From Geodermatophilus dictyosporus (GTDB lineage Bacteria; Actinomycetota; Actinomycetes; Mycobacteriales; Geodermatophilaceae), in assembly GCF_900115505.1 (NCBI RefSeq), contig NZ_FOWQ01000006.1, positions 124,001 to 188,000 of the forward strand: a stretch of DNA of 64,000 nucleotides. Reading direction: 5' to 3'. Positions 53,722 to 62,707 of this stretch are shown in pieces. Below the pieces are notes generated by a model. That model was not told the origin of the DNA. It saw nothing but the letters and a program-made list of their open reading frames with translations, and did no database searches. The position numbers and the translations under genes were made by a program. Position 1 is the first letter of the stretch; each line of letters begins with the position of its first letter.

Positions 53722-54096
53722 TCAGTTCTTGCGGCGGCGGTTGCCGGCGCGGCGGTTCGCGGCGGGCTTGAGGGCGTCGATGAGGTCGGCCTCGATCTCG
53801 TCCAACTCCTCGAGGGGCGCGGCGGTCCACCAGAACTCGCAGCTCTCCTGGTAGCGGAGCGCATCAAGTCCCGGGTTGGGTTCCGACCAGTGGTTGTGCT
53901 CGACGTAGCGGCGGCGGAGGTTGTTGCTCTGGCCGGCGTAGAGCCACTCGCAGGTCATCGGGAGGCCGTGGATCTTGCTGACCTTGGCGATCACGTAGAT
54001 CCCACTGCTCGCCGGCACGGCACCCTCAAGGCCGGCTCCGTACTGGCAGGTGTGCCAGCGGAGCCTGCGCCGCGGCCGGGACGTGGCGGCGCTCAC
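53722..54096 (-). CDS. GIY-YIG nuclease-like protein
   Basis: This 124-aa protein has SSGIYVIAKVSKIHGLP and CEWLYAGQSNNLRRRYVEHN, the GIY and YIG-type motifs of the superfamily. Downstream is EIEADLIDALKPAANRR, the usual late Glu/Asn region. The GTG start overlaps the stop of the 102-aa gene (GTGA). With the DndB-like protein it forms a reader/nuclease-type pair. Confidence 0.82.
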   Translation of the reverse strand: MSAATSRPRRRLRWHTCQYGAGLEGAVPASSGIYVIAKVSKIHGLPMTCEWLYAGQSNNLRRRYVEHNHWSEPNPGLDALRYQESCEFWWTAAPLEELDEIEADLIDALKPAANRRAGNRRRKN

Positions 54097-54401
54097 CACG
54101 ACACCAGGCCGTGGGCCGCGAGGTAGTCCATCTCGGCGGCGAGGACCGCGAGGGTCTCTTCCTGCGGGATGGCGAGCGTGGCCTCGACGTGCGCGGCGAT
54201 CTCGTCGTCGTTGACCTCAGGGGGGTGACCCCTGAGGTCGTCGCGGTCGTACCAAAGCCAGGCCGGCTCCGGGCCGTCGATCAGGCCGAGCGCGTACATG
54301 TACTCGTGCTCGACGGCCAGGACAGTGGTCACTAGGACGGGCTCCAAGCCTGTCGCGCGGACCACATATTCAGCGAGGGCCTCGGGGTTGATCGTCTTCA
54401 T
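54093..54401 (-). CDS. Hypothetical acidic protein, first gene of the DGQHR operon
   Basis: This 102-aa protein begins MKTINPEALAEYVVRATGLEP and is rich in Glu/Asp (NDDEIAAHVEATLAIPQEETL). The ATG has a strong GGAGGTATGCG site. The family is not recognised. Its position as the first gene after a set of GCTAGC repeats suggests it may be autoregulatory or an accessory factor. Confidence 0.55.
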   Translation of the reverse strand: MKTINPEALAEYVVRATGLEPVLVTTVLAVEHEYMYALGLIDGPEPAWLWYDRDDLRGHPPEVNDDEIAAHVEATLAIPQEETLAVLAAEMDYLAAHGLVSW

Positions 54402-54414
54402 CGCATACCTCCAC

Positions 54415-54595
54415 GCTAGTAGCTCGACGACGGTAGCTAGCAGTGAGATGTGCACTCTTTGCGCTAGCAAGACAACAGTGGCACAGCTCTTGGCCCTCGT
54501 CAAGCATTTGTGACAGCTCGGCGCGTCCTAGCGCTAGGATTGTGGCTCCTGAGGCGTGTCGACCGCCGCCCCTAGGTCACCCTGCGTCAGCTAGC
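54415..54595. promoter_or_regulatory. GCTAG-repeat region upstream of the DGQHR operon
   Basis: The 5-base core GCTAG recurs here: GCTAG at 54415-54419, GCTAGC at 54436-54441, GCTAGC at 54463-54468, the palindrome CCTAGCGCTAGG at 54527-54538 and GCTAGC at 54590-54595. All lie in the region upstream of the divergent operon start, where a repressor or activator would bind. Its role is not shown. Confidence 0.5.
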
Positions 54596-54803
54596 CGACG
54601 CCCAGTTGGGGACGCCCGGTAACGTGCTCCCGGGCTAGGCCGCCTCGTTGGTCGTGATCGCGGATCTCGCAGGCCGCACTGGGTCGGTCGCGCGATGAGC
54701 ACGTTTCAACGGGTATGACTGCTCACCGAGTAGACACGGGACACGTCCCGTGGTGGCACGTGGTGCTACCTGACTACCCGTTACCCCCGTAGCGTCGGCT
54801 GCC

Positions 54804-56042
54804 ATGGGCAGAAGGGCGCTGAAGCTAGGGGAGCGCGGCGAGGTTGAGGTCACCCCTCAACGCCGCGACGAGTCGGGGAAGTGGAAGAAGGCCTCGAACA
54901 GTCGAAGTGCGCAGCGGTGGCGTGCGCGCTGCTACTACCGGGGGTACGACGGAGTACAGCGTGAACTTTCCCGAGTCGCCGCCACGAAGACCAAGGCACT
55001 GGCAGCGCTGGACGTCGGCATCGCCGAGCGGTTGAACAGCGTCGGGGACGTACCGATGAGCGCGGCGATGCCTTTTGTGGCCGCCGGGAACGTGTGGCTC
55101 GCCGGCATCCGGCGCACCGACTCCGGTCTAAGTCCTCGCACCGTCGAGGACTACGGGCGCACCTTCATCCGATACGTCGACAAGGCCGGTTCCTCGGTGC
55201 GCGGGCTGACCTTGACCGAGGCCAACAACCCCCAGCGACTCCGCACCTTCCTGCAGACCGTTGCCGACAACCACGGCACCGGGGCGGCCGCAGCCGCTCG
55301 GTCCGTGCTGATGGGCATCCTGAACCTCGCCGTCGACAACGGCACACTGCTCACCAACGCCATGCGCCAGGTTCGCGTCGTGAAGTCGCAGAGGGTTCAC
55401 CGGCGACGGGAAGGCCGCGAAGCTCGCGACATGACCCGGGCCTTTACCCGTGAGGAACGGGATTCGCTCATCGCCCACGGTGACAAGCACGCCCTTGCGG
55501 AGGACGTGCTCCCACAGACGGCCCGGAAGCGTCAGGCCGTCGCGGACCTAGCGGCCTTCATGGCCTACACCGGTGTCCGCATCACCGAGGCCCGTTCCCT
55601 CCGGTGGGAAGACGTGGACCTGGAGTCGGACGGGCCGGGGCACCAGCCGAGCGTCCTGATCAAGGGGACGAAGTCCAAGTCTTCCCGGCGCCGCCTACCC
55701 CTGCCCACGAGTCTGGCTGTCAGGCTTCGTCGGCGTACGGAACAGGCCGGTGGAACCGGCTACGTTTTCGCGTCTCCTCACATGGCAGACACGGAGCGGG
55801 CGTGGGACCAATCGAACTGCGCCAAGGCGCTGGCGCAACTGTTCCTCGAGGCCGGACTCTCGTGGGCGGTTCCGCATACCTTCCGCCGCACCGTGGCCAG
55901 CCTGCTCCACGAGCGCGGGGTACCACTGGTGCAGATCGCTGATCAGCTCGGCCACGCCGACCCGGCCATGACTGCTCGGGTGTATCTCGGGCGTGACCTG
56001 ATGGGTGACGGGCAGTCGGTCGCCGAGGCCCTTGATGGGTAA
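54804..56042 (+). CDS. Tyrosine recombinase (integrase) of the tRNA-Arg element
   Basis: This 412-aa site-specific recombinase has an N-terminal arm-binding region (SNSRSAQRWRARCYYRG) and a SAM-like core-binding domain at about 95-180. The catalytic domain has Arg in YTGVRITEARSL (near 254), Lys in KGTKSKSSRR, His-x2-Arg in HTFRRTVAS, LGHADPAMTARVYLG and the Tyr. All catalytic residues are intact. It lies 68 bases from attR and is oriented toward the tRNA. Confidence 0.93.
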   Translation: MGRRALKLGERGEVEVTPQRRDESGKWKKASNSRSAQRWRARCYYRGYDGVQRELSRVAATKTKALAALDVGIAERLNSVGDVPMSAAMPFVAAGNVWLAGIRRTDSGLSPRTVEDYGRTFIRYVDKAGSSVRGLTLTEANNPQRLRTFLQTVADNHGTGAAAAARSVLMGILNLAVDNGTLLTNAMRQVRVVKSQRVHRRREGREARDMTRAFTREERDSLIAHGDKHALAEDVLPQTARKRQAVADLAAFMAYTGVRITEARSLRWEDVDLESDGPGHQPSVLIKGTKSKSSRRRLPLPTSLAVRLRRRTEQAGGTGYVFASPHMADTERAWDQSNCAKALAQLFLEAGLSWAVPHTFRRTVASLLHERGVPLVQIADQLGHADPAMTARVYLGRDLMGDGQSVAEALDG

Positions 56043-56109
56043 CTATTACGGTAACGAACTATGGCTTAGCCACTCGTCGTCCACAAAACGCCAGACGGAA
56101 AGCCCGGAG

Positions 56110-56149
56110 GCGCGCCCGGCAGGGATCGAACCTGCGACCAAGTGCTTAG
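56110..56149. repeat. attR within tRNA-Arg
   Basis: This 40-bp block is identical to 42588-42627. It covers the 3' half of tRNA-Arg and ends inside the anticodon region. The tRNA stays complete on this side, so the element restores the gene on integration. Confidence 0.9.
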
Positions 56150-56183
56150 AAGGCACCTGCTCTATCCGCTGAGCTACGGGCGC
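56111..56183 (-). tRNA. tRNA-Arg (TCT)
   Basis: The minus strand folds as a 73-base tRNA. The acceptor GCGCCCG pairs with CGGGCGC, with discriminator G. The D arm has GCTCAGCGGATAGAGC, the anticodon loop CTTCTAA has TCT and the T arm has GGTTCGATCCC. It serves as attachment site for the large element. Confidence 0.93.
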
Positions 56184-56367
56184 TCGGGCGCCGATGATGA
56201 CACCTCCCGGCGACCGGCCGCGCCCCGCCACCGACACAGCGGGGTCGTGCCGTCCACAGGGCCGGCCCCGTCCACAGCCCGCGCGCGGTGCCGCCCGCGG
56301 GCTCCCGGCGGGGTGAGGGTCGACCCGGGCCGGCGCGGTGCCGGTCCCCGAGGAACCGAGGAGCACC

Positions 56368-56934
56368 GTGAACGACACGCACGTCACCATGGTCGGCAAC
56401 GTCGTCGACTCGCCCCGCCGCGTCAGCCTGCAGAACGGCGCGGTCACCAACTTCCGCCTGGCCTCCACCGCCCGGCGCTTCGACAACCAGAGCCAGGCGT
56501 TCGTCGACGCCGGCACCTTCTGGGTCGACGTCGAGTGCTGGAACGACCTGTCCGGCAACGTCTCCGGCAGCGTCAGCAAGGGCGACCCGGTCATCGTCCA
56601 GGGCACGCTCACCACGCACAGCTGGGAGGGGGAGAGCGGCCGGCGCAGCACCCCGCGCATCCGCGCCCTGGCCGTCGGCCACAACCTGTCCCGCGGCACC
56701 GGGGTGTTCCGGCGCACCCGGTCGGAGCGGCCGGGTGCGCCGCTGCCCGCGGGGGACGGCGACCTGCGCGGCGGCGACCTGCGCGGCGACGACCTGCCCG
56801 GCGACGCCCTGCCCGGCGACGCCCTGAGCGGGCACGAGGCCGGCCTCGTCCGCGGGCGGGACTACGAGACGGCCCCCGAGACGTTGCACGACCTGGACAC
56901 CCGCGACCTCACCGCGGAGCCCGCGCACGTCTAG
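56368..56934 (+). CDS. Single-stranded DNA-binding protein paralogue
   Basis: This 188-aa OB-fold protein begins VNDTHVTMVGNVVDSPRR. It has TNFRLASTARRFDN and FWVDVECWNDLSGNV, then ending OB strands (GDPVIVQGTLTTHSW). The C-terminus is a run of DL-GD-type repeats and does not end in the acidic DDIPF tip of the main SSB. It is probably a secondary SSB with a specialised role. The GTG start is preceded by GAGGAG. Confidence 0.87.
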   Translation: MNDTHVTMVGNVVDSPRRVSLQNGAVTNFRLASTARRFDNQSQAFVDAGTFWVDVECWNDLSGNVSGSVSKGDPVIVQGTLTTHSWEGESGRRSTPRIRALAVGHNLSRGTGVFRRTRSERPGAPLPAGDGDLRGGDLRGDDLPGDALPGDALSGHEAGLVRGRDYETAPETLHDLDTRDLTAEPAHV

Positions 56935-57033
56935 TCGCCCGGGCTGGGAGGATCGGCGGGGAGAACGCACGCGGGCGGGCCGGCACCCCCGGCCCGCCCG
57001 CCACTCGCGAATCGACGGAAGGCCCCCAAGCCA

Positions 57034-58704
<1,671 letters not shown>

Positions 58705-58767
58705 GGAAGGACCCCTCCGCCCCACCGCCCGCACGCTCGCGGCGGGCCCCTGCGGAGGGGCCGTTCC
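58705..58767. repeat. Long palindrome after ettA
   Basis: GGAAGGACCCCTCCGC and GCGGAGGGGCCGTTCC are complementary at 14 of 16 positions and flank a 31-base spacer. An inner hairpin, GGCCCCT and AGGGGCC, lies in the right half. A second, similar right arm (CGCGGAGGGGCCCATCC) follows at 58797-58813. It can terminate ettA transcription. Confidence 0.65.
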
Positions 58768-58895
58768 AGCAGGTCGCCAGGTCGGCGGCGGGCCCTCGCG
58801 GAGGGGCCCATCCAGCACCTCACCGACGGCCGGTCGGAGCACGCGCTCCGGCCGGCCGTCGGCGTCTCGTCGGCATGCCCGACGGCAGCCAGGGT

Positions 58896-58954
58896 GCGGT
58901 GTGTGCACGTCCCGCGGTCGGATCGGGTCCGAGGGCGCGGTACGTGCACACCGC
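58896..58954. repeat. Inverted repeat with GTGCAC-type arms
   Basis: GCGGTGTGTGCACGT (58896-58910) and ACGTGCACACCGC (58942-58954) are near-complements with a 31-base spacer. It lies between ettA and the thioesterase gene in a non-coding stretch. It is not in front of an obvious promoter motif. Confidence 0.5.
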
Positions 58955-59026
58955 GTCGTCCCAGCGTCCACGACGGCACCGTGGGCGCAGTGGGCCCCTC
59001 CGGCGGGATGCGGCAGGGTGGGCGCC

Positions 59027-59443
59027 GTGCGGTACACGGTGCAGGTCCCGATGCGCTGGTCGGACATGGACGCCTACGGCCACGTCAACAACGTCGTCCA
59101 CCTGCAGTACTTCGAGATGGCGCGCGTCGCGCTCTTCTTCGAGCGCGCCTCGCTGGAGGAGCGCACCGGCCTGCGCCGGGGGACGGTCGTCGCCGCCCAC
59201 GACATCCAGTACAAGCGGCCGGTCGTCTACTCCGCGCGCCCGCTGGACGTGCAGGTCTGGGTGTCCGGCATCCGCGCCGCCGCCTTCACCTGCCACTACG
59301 AGGTCTTCGACCACGAGCAGCTCGCCGTCACCGGCAGCACGCTGCTGGTCCCGTTCGACTTCTCGATCGACCGGCCGCGGCGGCTGACGCCCGACGAGAA
59401 GGAGTTCCTCACCCGCTGGGCCGACGGGCCCGCCGCCCCGTGA
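59027..59443 (+). CDS. Hotdog-fold acyl-CoA thioesterase
   Basis: This 138-aa 4HBT-type thioesterase has VPMRWSDMDAYGHVNNVVHLQYFEMAR, with the catalytic Asp in SDMDAYGHVNN. It also has the strands VVAAHDIQYKRPVVYSARPL and LAVTGSTLLVPFDF. It hydrolyses an acyl-CoA or acyl-ACP. The GTG at 59027 gives the typical N-terminus; GTG at 59018 is the alternative start. It leads an operon with overlapping starts. Confidence 0.87.
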   Translation: MRYTVQVPMRWSDMDAYGHVNNVVHLQYFEMARVALFFERASLEERTGLRRGTVVAAHDIQYKRPVVYSARPLDVQVWVSGIRAAAFTCHYEVFDHEQLAVTGSTLLVPFDFSIDRPRRLTPDEKEFLTRWADGPAAP

Positions 59444-60465
59444 CCGCGCAGCCGCCGGGCGCGCGCCCCCCGGTCGTCGACGTCTCCGCCGCCGCGGACC
59501 CGGTCGCGGCCTTCCTCGACGCCGCCGAGCGCGGCCACCTCGTGGCCCTCCGGACGTCGGGCACCACCGGCCGGGCGCGGGCCGTCGTCCGCACCCCCGC
59601 CTCGTGGACCCGCTCCTTCCCGCACGTCTCCCGGCTGGCCGGCCTGGACGCCGGAGCCCGCGTGTGGGTCCCCGGCCCCCTCGCCGCGACGATGAACCTC
59701 TTCGCCGTCGTGCACGCCCGCTGGGTCGGCGCCACGGTCGTGGCCGCACCGGAGCAGGCCACGCACGCGCACCTGACCCCCGCCGCGCTCGTCGCCGCGC
59801 TGGCCGCCGGGACCGACCTGCGCGGCCGCACCGTCGTCGTCGCCGGTGACCGGCTGGCCCGGCGGGTGGCCGACCGCGCCGCCGCGGCCGGCGCCCGCGT
59901 CCACCACTACTACGGAGCGGCGGAGCTGTCCTTCGTCGCCTGGGGCAGCGCCGAGGACGACCTGCGGCTGTTCCCCGGCGTGACGGCGCAGGTGCGTGCC
60001 GGCCGGCTGTGGGTGCGCTCGCCCTGGCTCGCGCTCGGCTACGACGGCCCCGACGGCCCGTTCGAGCGGGACGACGACGGGTTCGCCACCGTCGGTGACC
60101 GCGGCCGCCTCGACGGGGCGTCGCTCACCGTCCGCGGCCGCGGCTGCGACGCCGTCGTCACCGCCGGTGCGACCGTGCTGGTCGACGACGTCGAGTCGGT
60201 CCTGCGCCACGCCACCGGCGGCGACGTCGTGGTCGTGGGGGTGCCGCACCCGCGCCTGGGCGCGGTGGTCACCGCCGTGCTCGCCGACCCCGCCCTGCTG
60301 CCGGCCGCCCGGGCCGCTGCGCGCGCCGGTCTCGCGCCGGCCGAGCGGCCGCACCGGTGGCTGCACGCGCCCGCCTTCCCGCTCACCCCCGGCGGCAAGG
60401 TCGACCGGGCCGCGCTCGCCGCGCTGGCGGCCTCCGGGGCACTGGCGCCGGCGGCCCGGGCGTGA
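59440..60465 (+). CDS. AMP-forming acyl-CoA synthetase-like ligase
   Basis: This 341-aa protein is shorter than usual (500 or more). It has RTSGTTGRARAVV (P-loop), HYYGAAELSFVAWG (A5), GDRGRLDGASLTVRGRG (A7-A8) and a late TPGGKVDRAAL (A10 Lys). The order matches the ANL superfamily, with a short N-terminal domain as in MenE-like proteins. It activates an organic acid with ATP; the acid is unknown. GTG overlaps the thioesterase stop (GTGA). Confidence 0.85.
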   Translation: MTAQPPGARPPVVDVSAAADPVAAFLDAAERGHLVALRTSGTTGRARAVVRTPASWTRSFPHVSRLAGLDAGARVWVPGPLAATMNLFAVVHARWVGATVVAAPEQATHAHLTPAALVAALAAGTDLRGRTVVVAGDRLARRVADRAAAAGARVHHYYGAAELSFVAWGSAEDDLRLFPGVTAQVRAGRLWVRSPWLALGYDGPDGPFERDDDGFATVGDRGRLDGASLTVRGRGCDAVVTAGATVLVDDVESVLRHATGGDVVVVGVPHPRLGAVVTAVLADPALLPAARAAARAGLAPAERPHRWLHAPAFPLTPGGKVDRAALAALAASGALAPAARA

Positions 60466-61619
60466 GCGGGCCCGCCACCGACCTCCCCGTGCTGGTGGAC
60501 GCGCTGCGGACGCCGATCGGCACGGCCGGCCGGTCGCTGGCCCGCCTGACCGCCCCGGACCTCGCCGCGCCGCTCGTCGCCGCCCTCGCCGGCCGGCTGG
60601 ACCGGTGCGGGATCGCGCCGGGCGACGTCCGGGACGTCGTCCTCGGCAACTGCACCGGTCCCGGCGGCGACGTGGCCCGGGTGGCCGCGCTGCAGGCCGG
60701 CCTGCCCGTCTCCGTGCCCGGTCTCACCGTCGACCGGCAGTGCGGCAGCGGGCTGGCCGCGATCGCCGTCGCCGCGGCGCTGGTGCGCGGCGAGCCGGGC
60801 GTGGTCCTCGCCGGGGGCGTGGAGTCGGCCTCGACCGCGCCGTGGCGCTCCTGGCCCCCGGAGGACGGCGGCGGGCCGGTGCGCTACGAGCGGGCACCGT
60901 TCGCGCCGGCCGCCCTCGGTGACCCGGACATGGGCCCGGCGGCCGACCTGCTCGCCCGGGACCGCGGCGTCTCCCGCGAGGAGCAGGACCGGTACGCGGC
61001 CCGGTCGCACGCCCGCGCCGTCACCACCCGGCGCGACGGGGGCTTCGACGACGAGATCCTCCCCGTGGCCGGCGTCACCCGCGACGACCGCCCCCGCGCC
61101 GGGCTGACCGTCGAGCGGCTGGCCCGGCTGCGCCCCGCCTTCCGGCCCGGCGGCACCGTCACCGCCGGCAACGCCTGCGGCGTCAACGACGGGTCCGCGC
61201 TGGTCGCCGTGGTCGACGCCGGCACGCACCGCCGGCTGGGCGTCCCGGGTCTGCGGGTGCTCGCCACCGCCACGGCCGGGGTGGACCCGACCCGGCCGGG
61301 GCGCGGCCTGGTGCCTGCCACCCGGCTGGCGCTCGACCGGGCCGGGGTGACCCTCGACGAGATCGACGTCGTCGAGCTCAACGAGGCCTTCGCCGGTCAG
61401 GTCCTCGCCTGCTGCACCGAGCTGGACCTGGACCCCGAGCGGGTCTGTCCCGAGGGAGGAGCACTCGCCCTCGGCCACCCGTGGGGGGCGTCCGGTGCCG
61501 TCCTCGCCGTCCGGCTGTTCTCCCAGCTCGTCCGCCGCCCGGGCGGCCGGCTCGGCCTGGCGGCCATCGCCGTGGGCGGCGGCCAGGGCGTCGCGATGGT
61601 CGTCGAGGCCTGCGGCTGA
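60462..61619 (+). CDS. Thiolase-family acetyl-CoA acetyltransferase, altered active site
   Basis: This 385-aa thiolase has LVDALRTPIGTAGRSLA and the nucleophile Cys in DRQCGSGLAAI (Cys94). It also has NEAFAGQVLA and GHPWGASGAVLAVR with the catalytic His. The second catalytic Cys, which is normally in a CxGGGxG motif near the C-terminus, is replaced by Ala370 (AAIAVGGGQGVAM). GTG overlaps the ligase stop (GTGA). With the ligase and thioesterase it forms an acyl-CoA operon. Confidence 0.9.
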   Translation: MSGPATDLPVLVDALRTPIGTAGRSLARLTAPDLAAPLVAALAGRLDRCGIAPGDVRDVVLGNCTGPGGDVARVAALQAGLPVSVPGLTVDRQCGSGLAAIAVAAALVRGEPGVVLAGGVESASTAPWRSWPPEDGGGPVRYERAPFAPAALGDPDMGPAADLLARDRGVSREEQDRYAARSHARAVTTRRDGGFDDEILPVAGVTRDDRPRAGLTVERLARLRPAFRPGGTVTAGNACGVNDGSALVAVVDAGTHRRLGVPGLRVLATATAGVDPTRPGRGLVPATRLALDRAGVTLDEIDVVELNEAFAGQVLACCTELDLDPERVCPEGGALALGHPWGASGAVLAVRLFSQLVRRPGGRLGLAAIAVGGGQGVAMVVEACG

Positions 61620-61646
61620 GGCCGCCGGCCGCCCCCACGTGCCGGC

Positions 61647-62087
61647 TCAGCGGGCCGGCGCCCCCTGCACCACACCGCTGCCGGCGTGCAGCCAGTCGCG
61701 CGGCGGCGCGGTGTCGACCACCCGCTTGCCCAGCGGGAACAGCCCGACGGCGGCGAGCTTGAACGACGCGATGCCGAACGGGATGCCGACGACCGTCAGG
61801 CAGAAGCCGATGCCGGCCAGGACGTGGACGAGCGCCAGCCACCAGCCGGCCACCAGGAACCAGACCAGGTTGCCCAGCGCCGAGGGGACCCCCGCGCCGG
61901 GCGCGCGCACCGTCGTCCGCCCGAAGGGCCACACGACGAAGCCCGCGAGGCGGAACGCGGCGATGCCGAACGGGATGGTCACGACGAACACGCAGGCGAC
62001 GACCCCGGCGAGGGCGTAGGCCAGCGCGAGCAGCCAGCCCTGCAGGACCAGCCAGACGAGGTTGAGCAGCGTGCGGAGGGTGTCCAC
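61647..62087 (-). CDS. YccF-domain membrane protein
   Basis: This 146-aa protein has two repeats of the YccF motif: TLLNLVWLVLQGWLLALAYALAG with VTIPFGIAAFRLAGFVVWPFGRTTV, and NLVWFLVAGWWLALVHVLAGIG with VGIPFGIASFKLAAVGLFPLGK. Each repeat carries an IPFG(I/V)A-type loop between two helices. The family is widespread and of unknown function. I chose the GTG start before TLRTLLNLVW. Confidence 0.88.
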   Translation of the reverse strand: MDTLRTLLNLVWLVLQGWLLALAYALAGVVACVFVVTIPFGIAAFRLAGFVVWPFGRTTVRAPGAGVPSALGNLVWFLVAGWWLALVHVLAGIGFCLTVVGIPFGIASFKLAAVGLFPLGKRVVDTAPPRDWLHAGSGVVQGAPAR

Positions 62088-62173
62088 ACCTGTTCCACGG
62101 GCCGGCGGCACGGGAGGTTCCGCACGCGCAGGGTGGCGCGCACCGCCCCCGCGGTGGCCGGCGGCCGCCTCCC

Positions 62174-62707
62174 TCAGCCGGCCACCGGGCGGGGGACCGG
62201 CCGGTCGGCACCCGTGGGCGCGCCGCGCTCGGCCGCCTCCTCCTCCGGCACCGGCCGGACGGCGGCGCCCTCGGCGATCCGGGCGCCGACGAACACGCCC
62301 GCGTTCACCCCGCCGCGGTGCACCATCGCCTTGACCAGCCGCGCGCCGGTGAGCCGCTCGAGGTGGGTGCACGGCGGGCAGCGCTTGGCACCGAAGAGCA
62401 GCGCGTCGCCGACGGCGAACCAGCGGCCCACCAGGGAGGGCAGGTCGACGCCGGTGGTCACCAGGTTGCGGCGGGTGTCGCCGGGCGTCAGCGGGGCGCC
62501 CACCTCGGCGGCGACCGCGGCGACGTCGGCGGCGTCGATCAGCGTCAGCTGCTTCTCCAGGTCGGGGTACTGCGCCCACGTGCCGCCGCCGAGGGCGTAG
62601 CGGTCGCCCTCCAGCCCGCGGCCGGCCAGCAGCCGCGCGGAGGCCACCCGCCGCATCGGCGCGGCCGCCGTCGGGGTCAGCCAGATCTCGGTGAGCGTGC
62701 CGGTCAC
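62174..62707 (-). CDS. MOSC-domain protein
   Basis: This 177-aa protein contains VASARLLAGRGLEGDRYALGGG, TRRNLVTTGVDL, VGDALLFGAKRCPPCTHLERL and a late HRGGVNAGVFVGARI. The conserved Cys of MOSC domains, which carries or transfers sulfur in molybdenum-cofactor chemistry, lies in KRCPPC. The GTG start overlaps the stop of the EcfT gene (GTGA), so it is translationally coupled to the transporter operon. Confidence 0.88.
   Translation of the reverse strand: MTGTLTEIWLTPTAAAPMRRVASARLLAGRGLEGDRYALGGGTWAQYPDLEKQLTLIDAADVAAVAAEVGAPLTPGDTRRNLVTTGVDLPSLVGRWFAVGDALLFGAKRCPPCTHLERLTGARLVKAMVHRGGVNAGVFVGARIAEGAAVRPVPEEEAAERGAPTGADRPVPRPVAG

Larger units (their letters stand above)
42588..56149. mobile_element. 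Integrative element in tRNA-Arg with defence cargo
   Basis: A perfect 40-bp direct repeat bounds the element; the right copy is inside tRNA-Arg. An intact tyrosine integrase lies next to it. The left end has an excisionase-like HTH protein, a RecA-fold ATPase and a hairpin-rich non-coding region. The middle is a minus-strand block of nucleases, DndB-like, GIY-YIG, HEPN-like and ATPase genes. No FtsK/TraB, relaxase, capsid or terminase genes are seen. The 13.6-kb size and gene set fit a phage satellite or mobilisable island with defence cargo. Confidence 0.85.
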
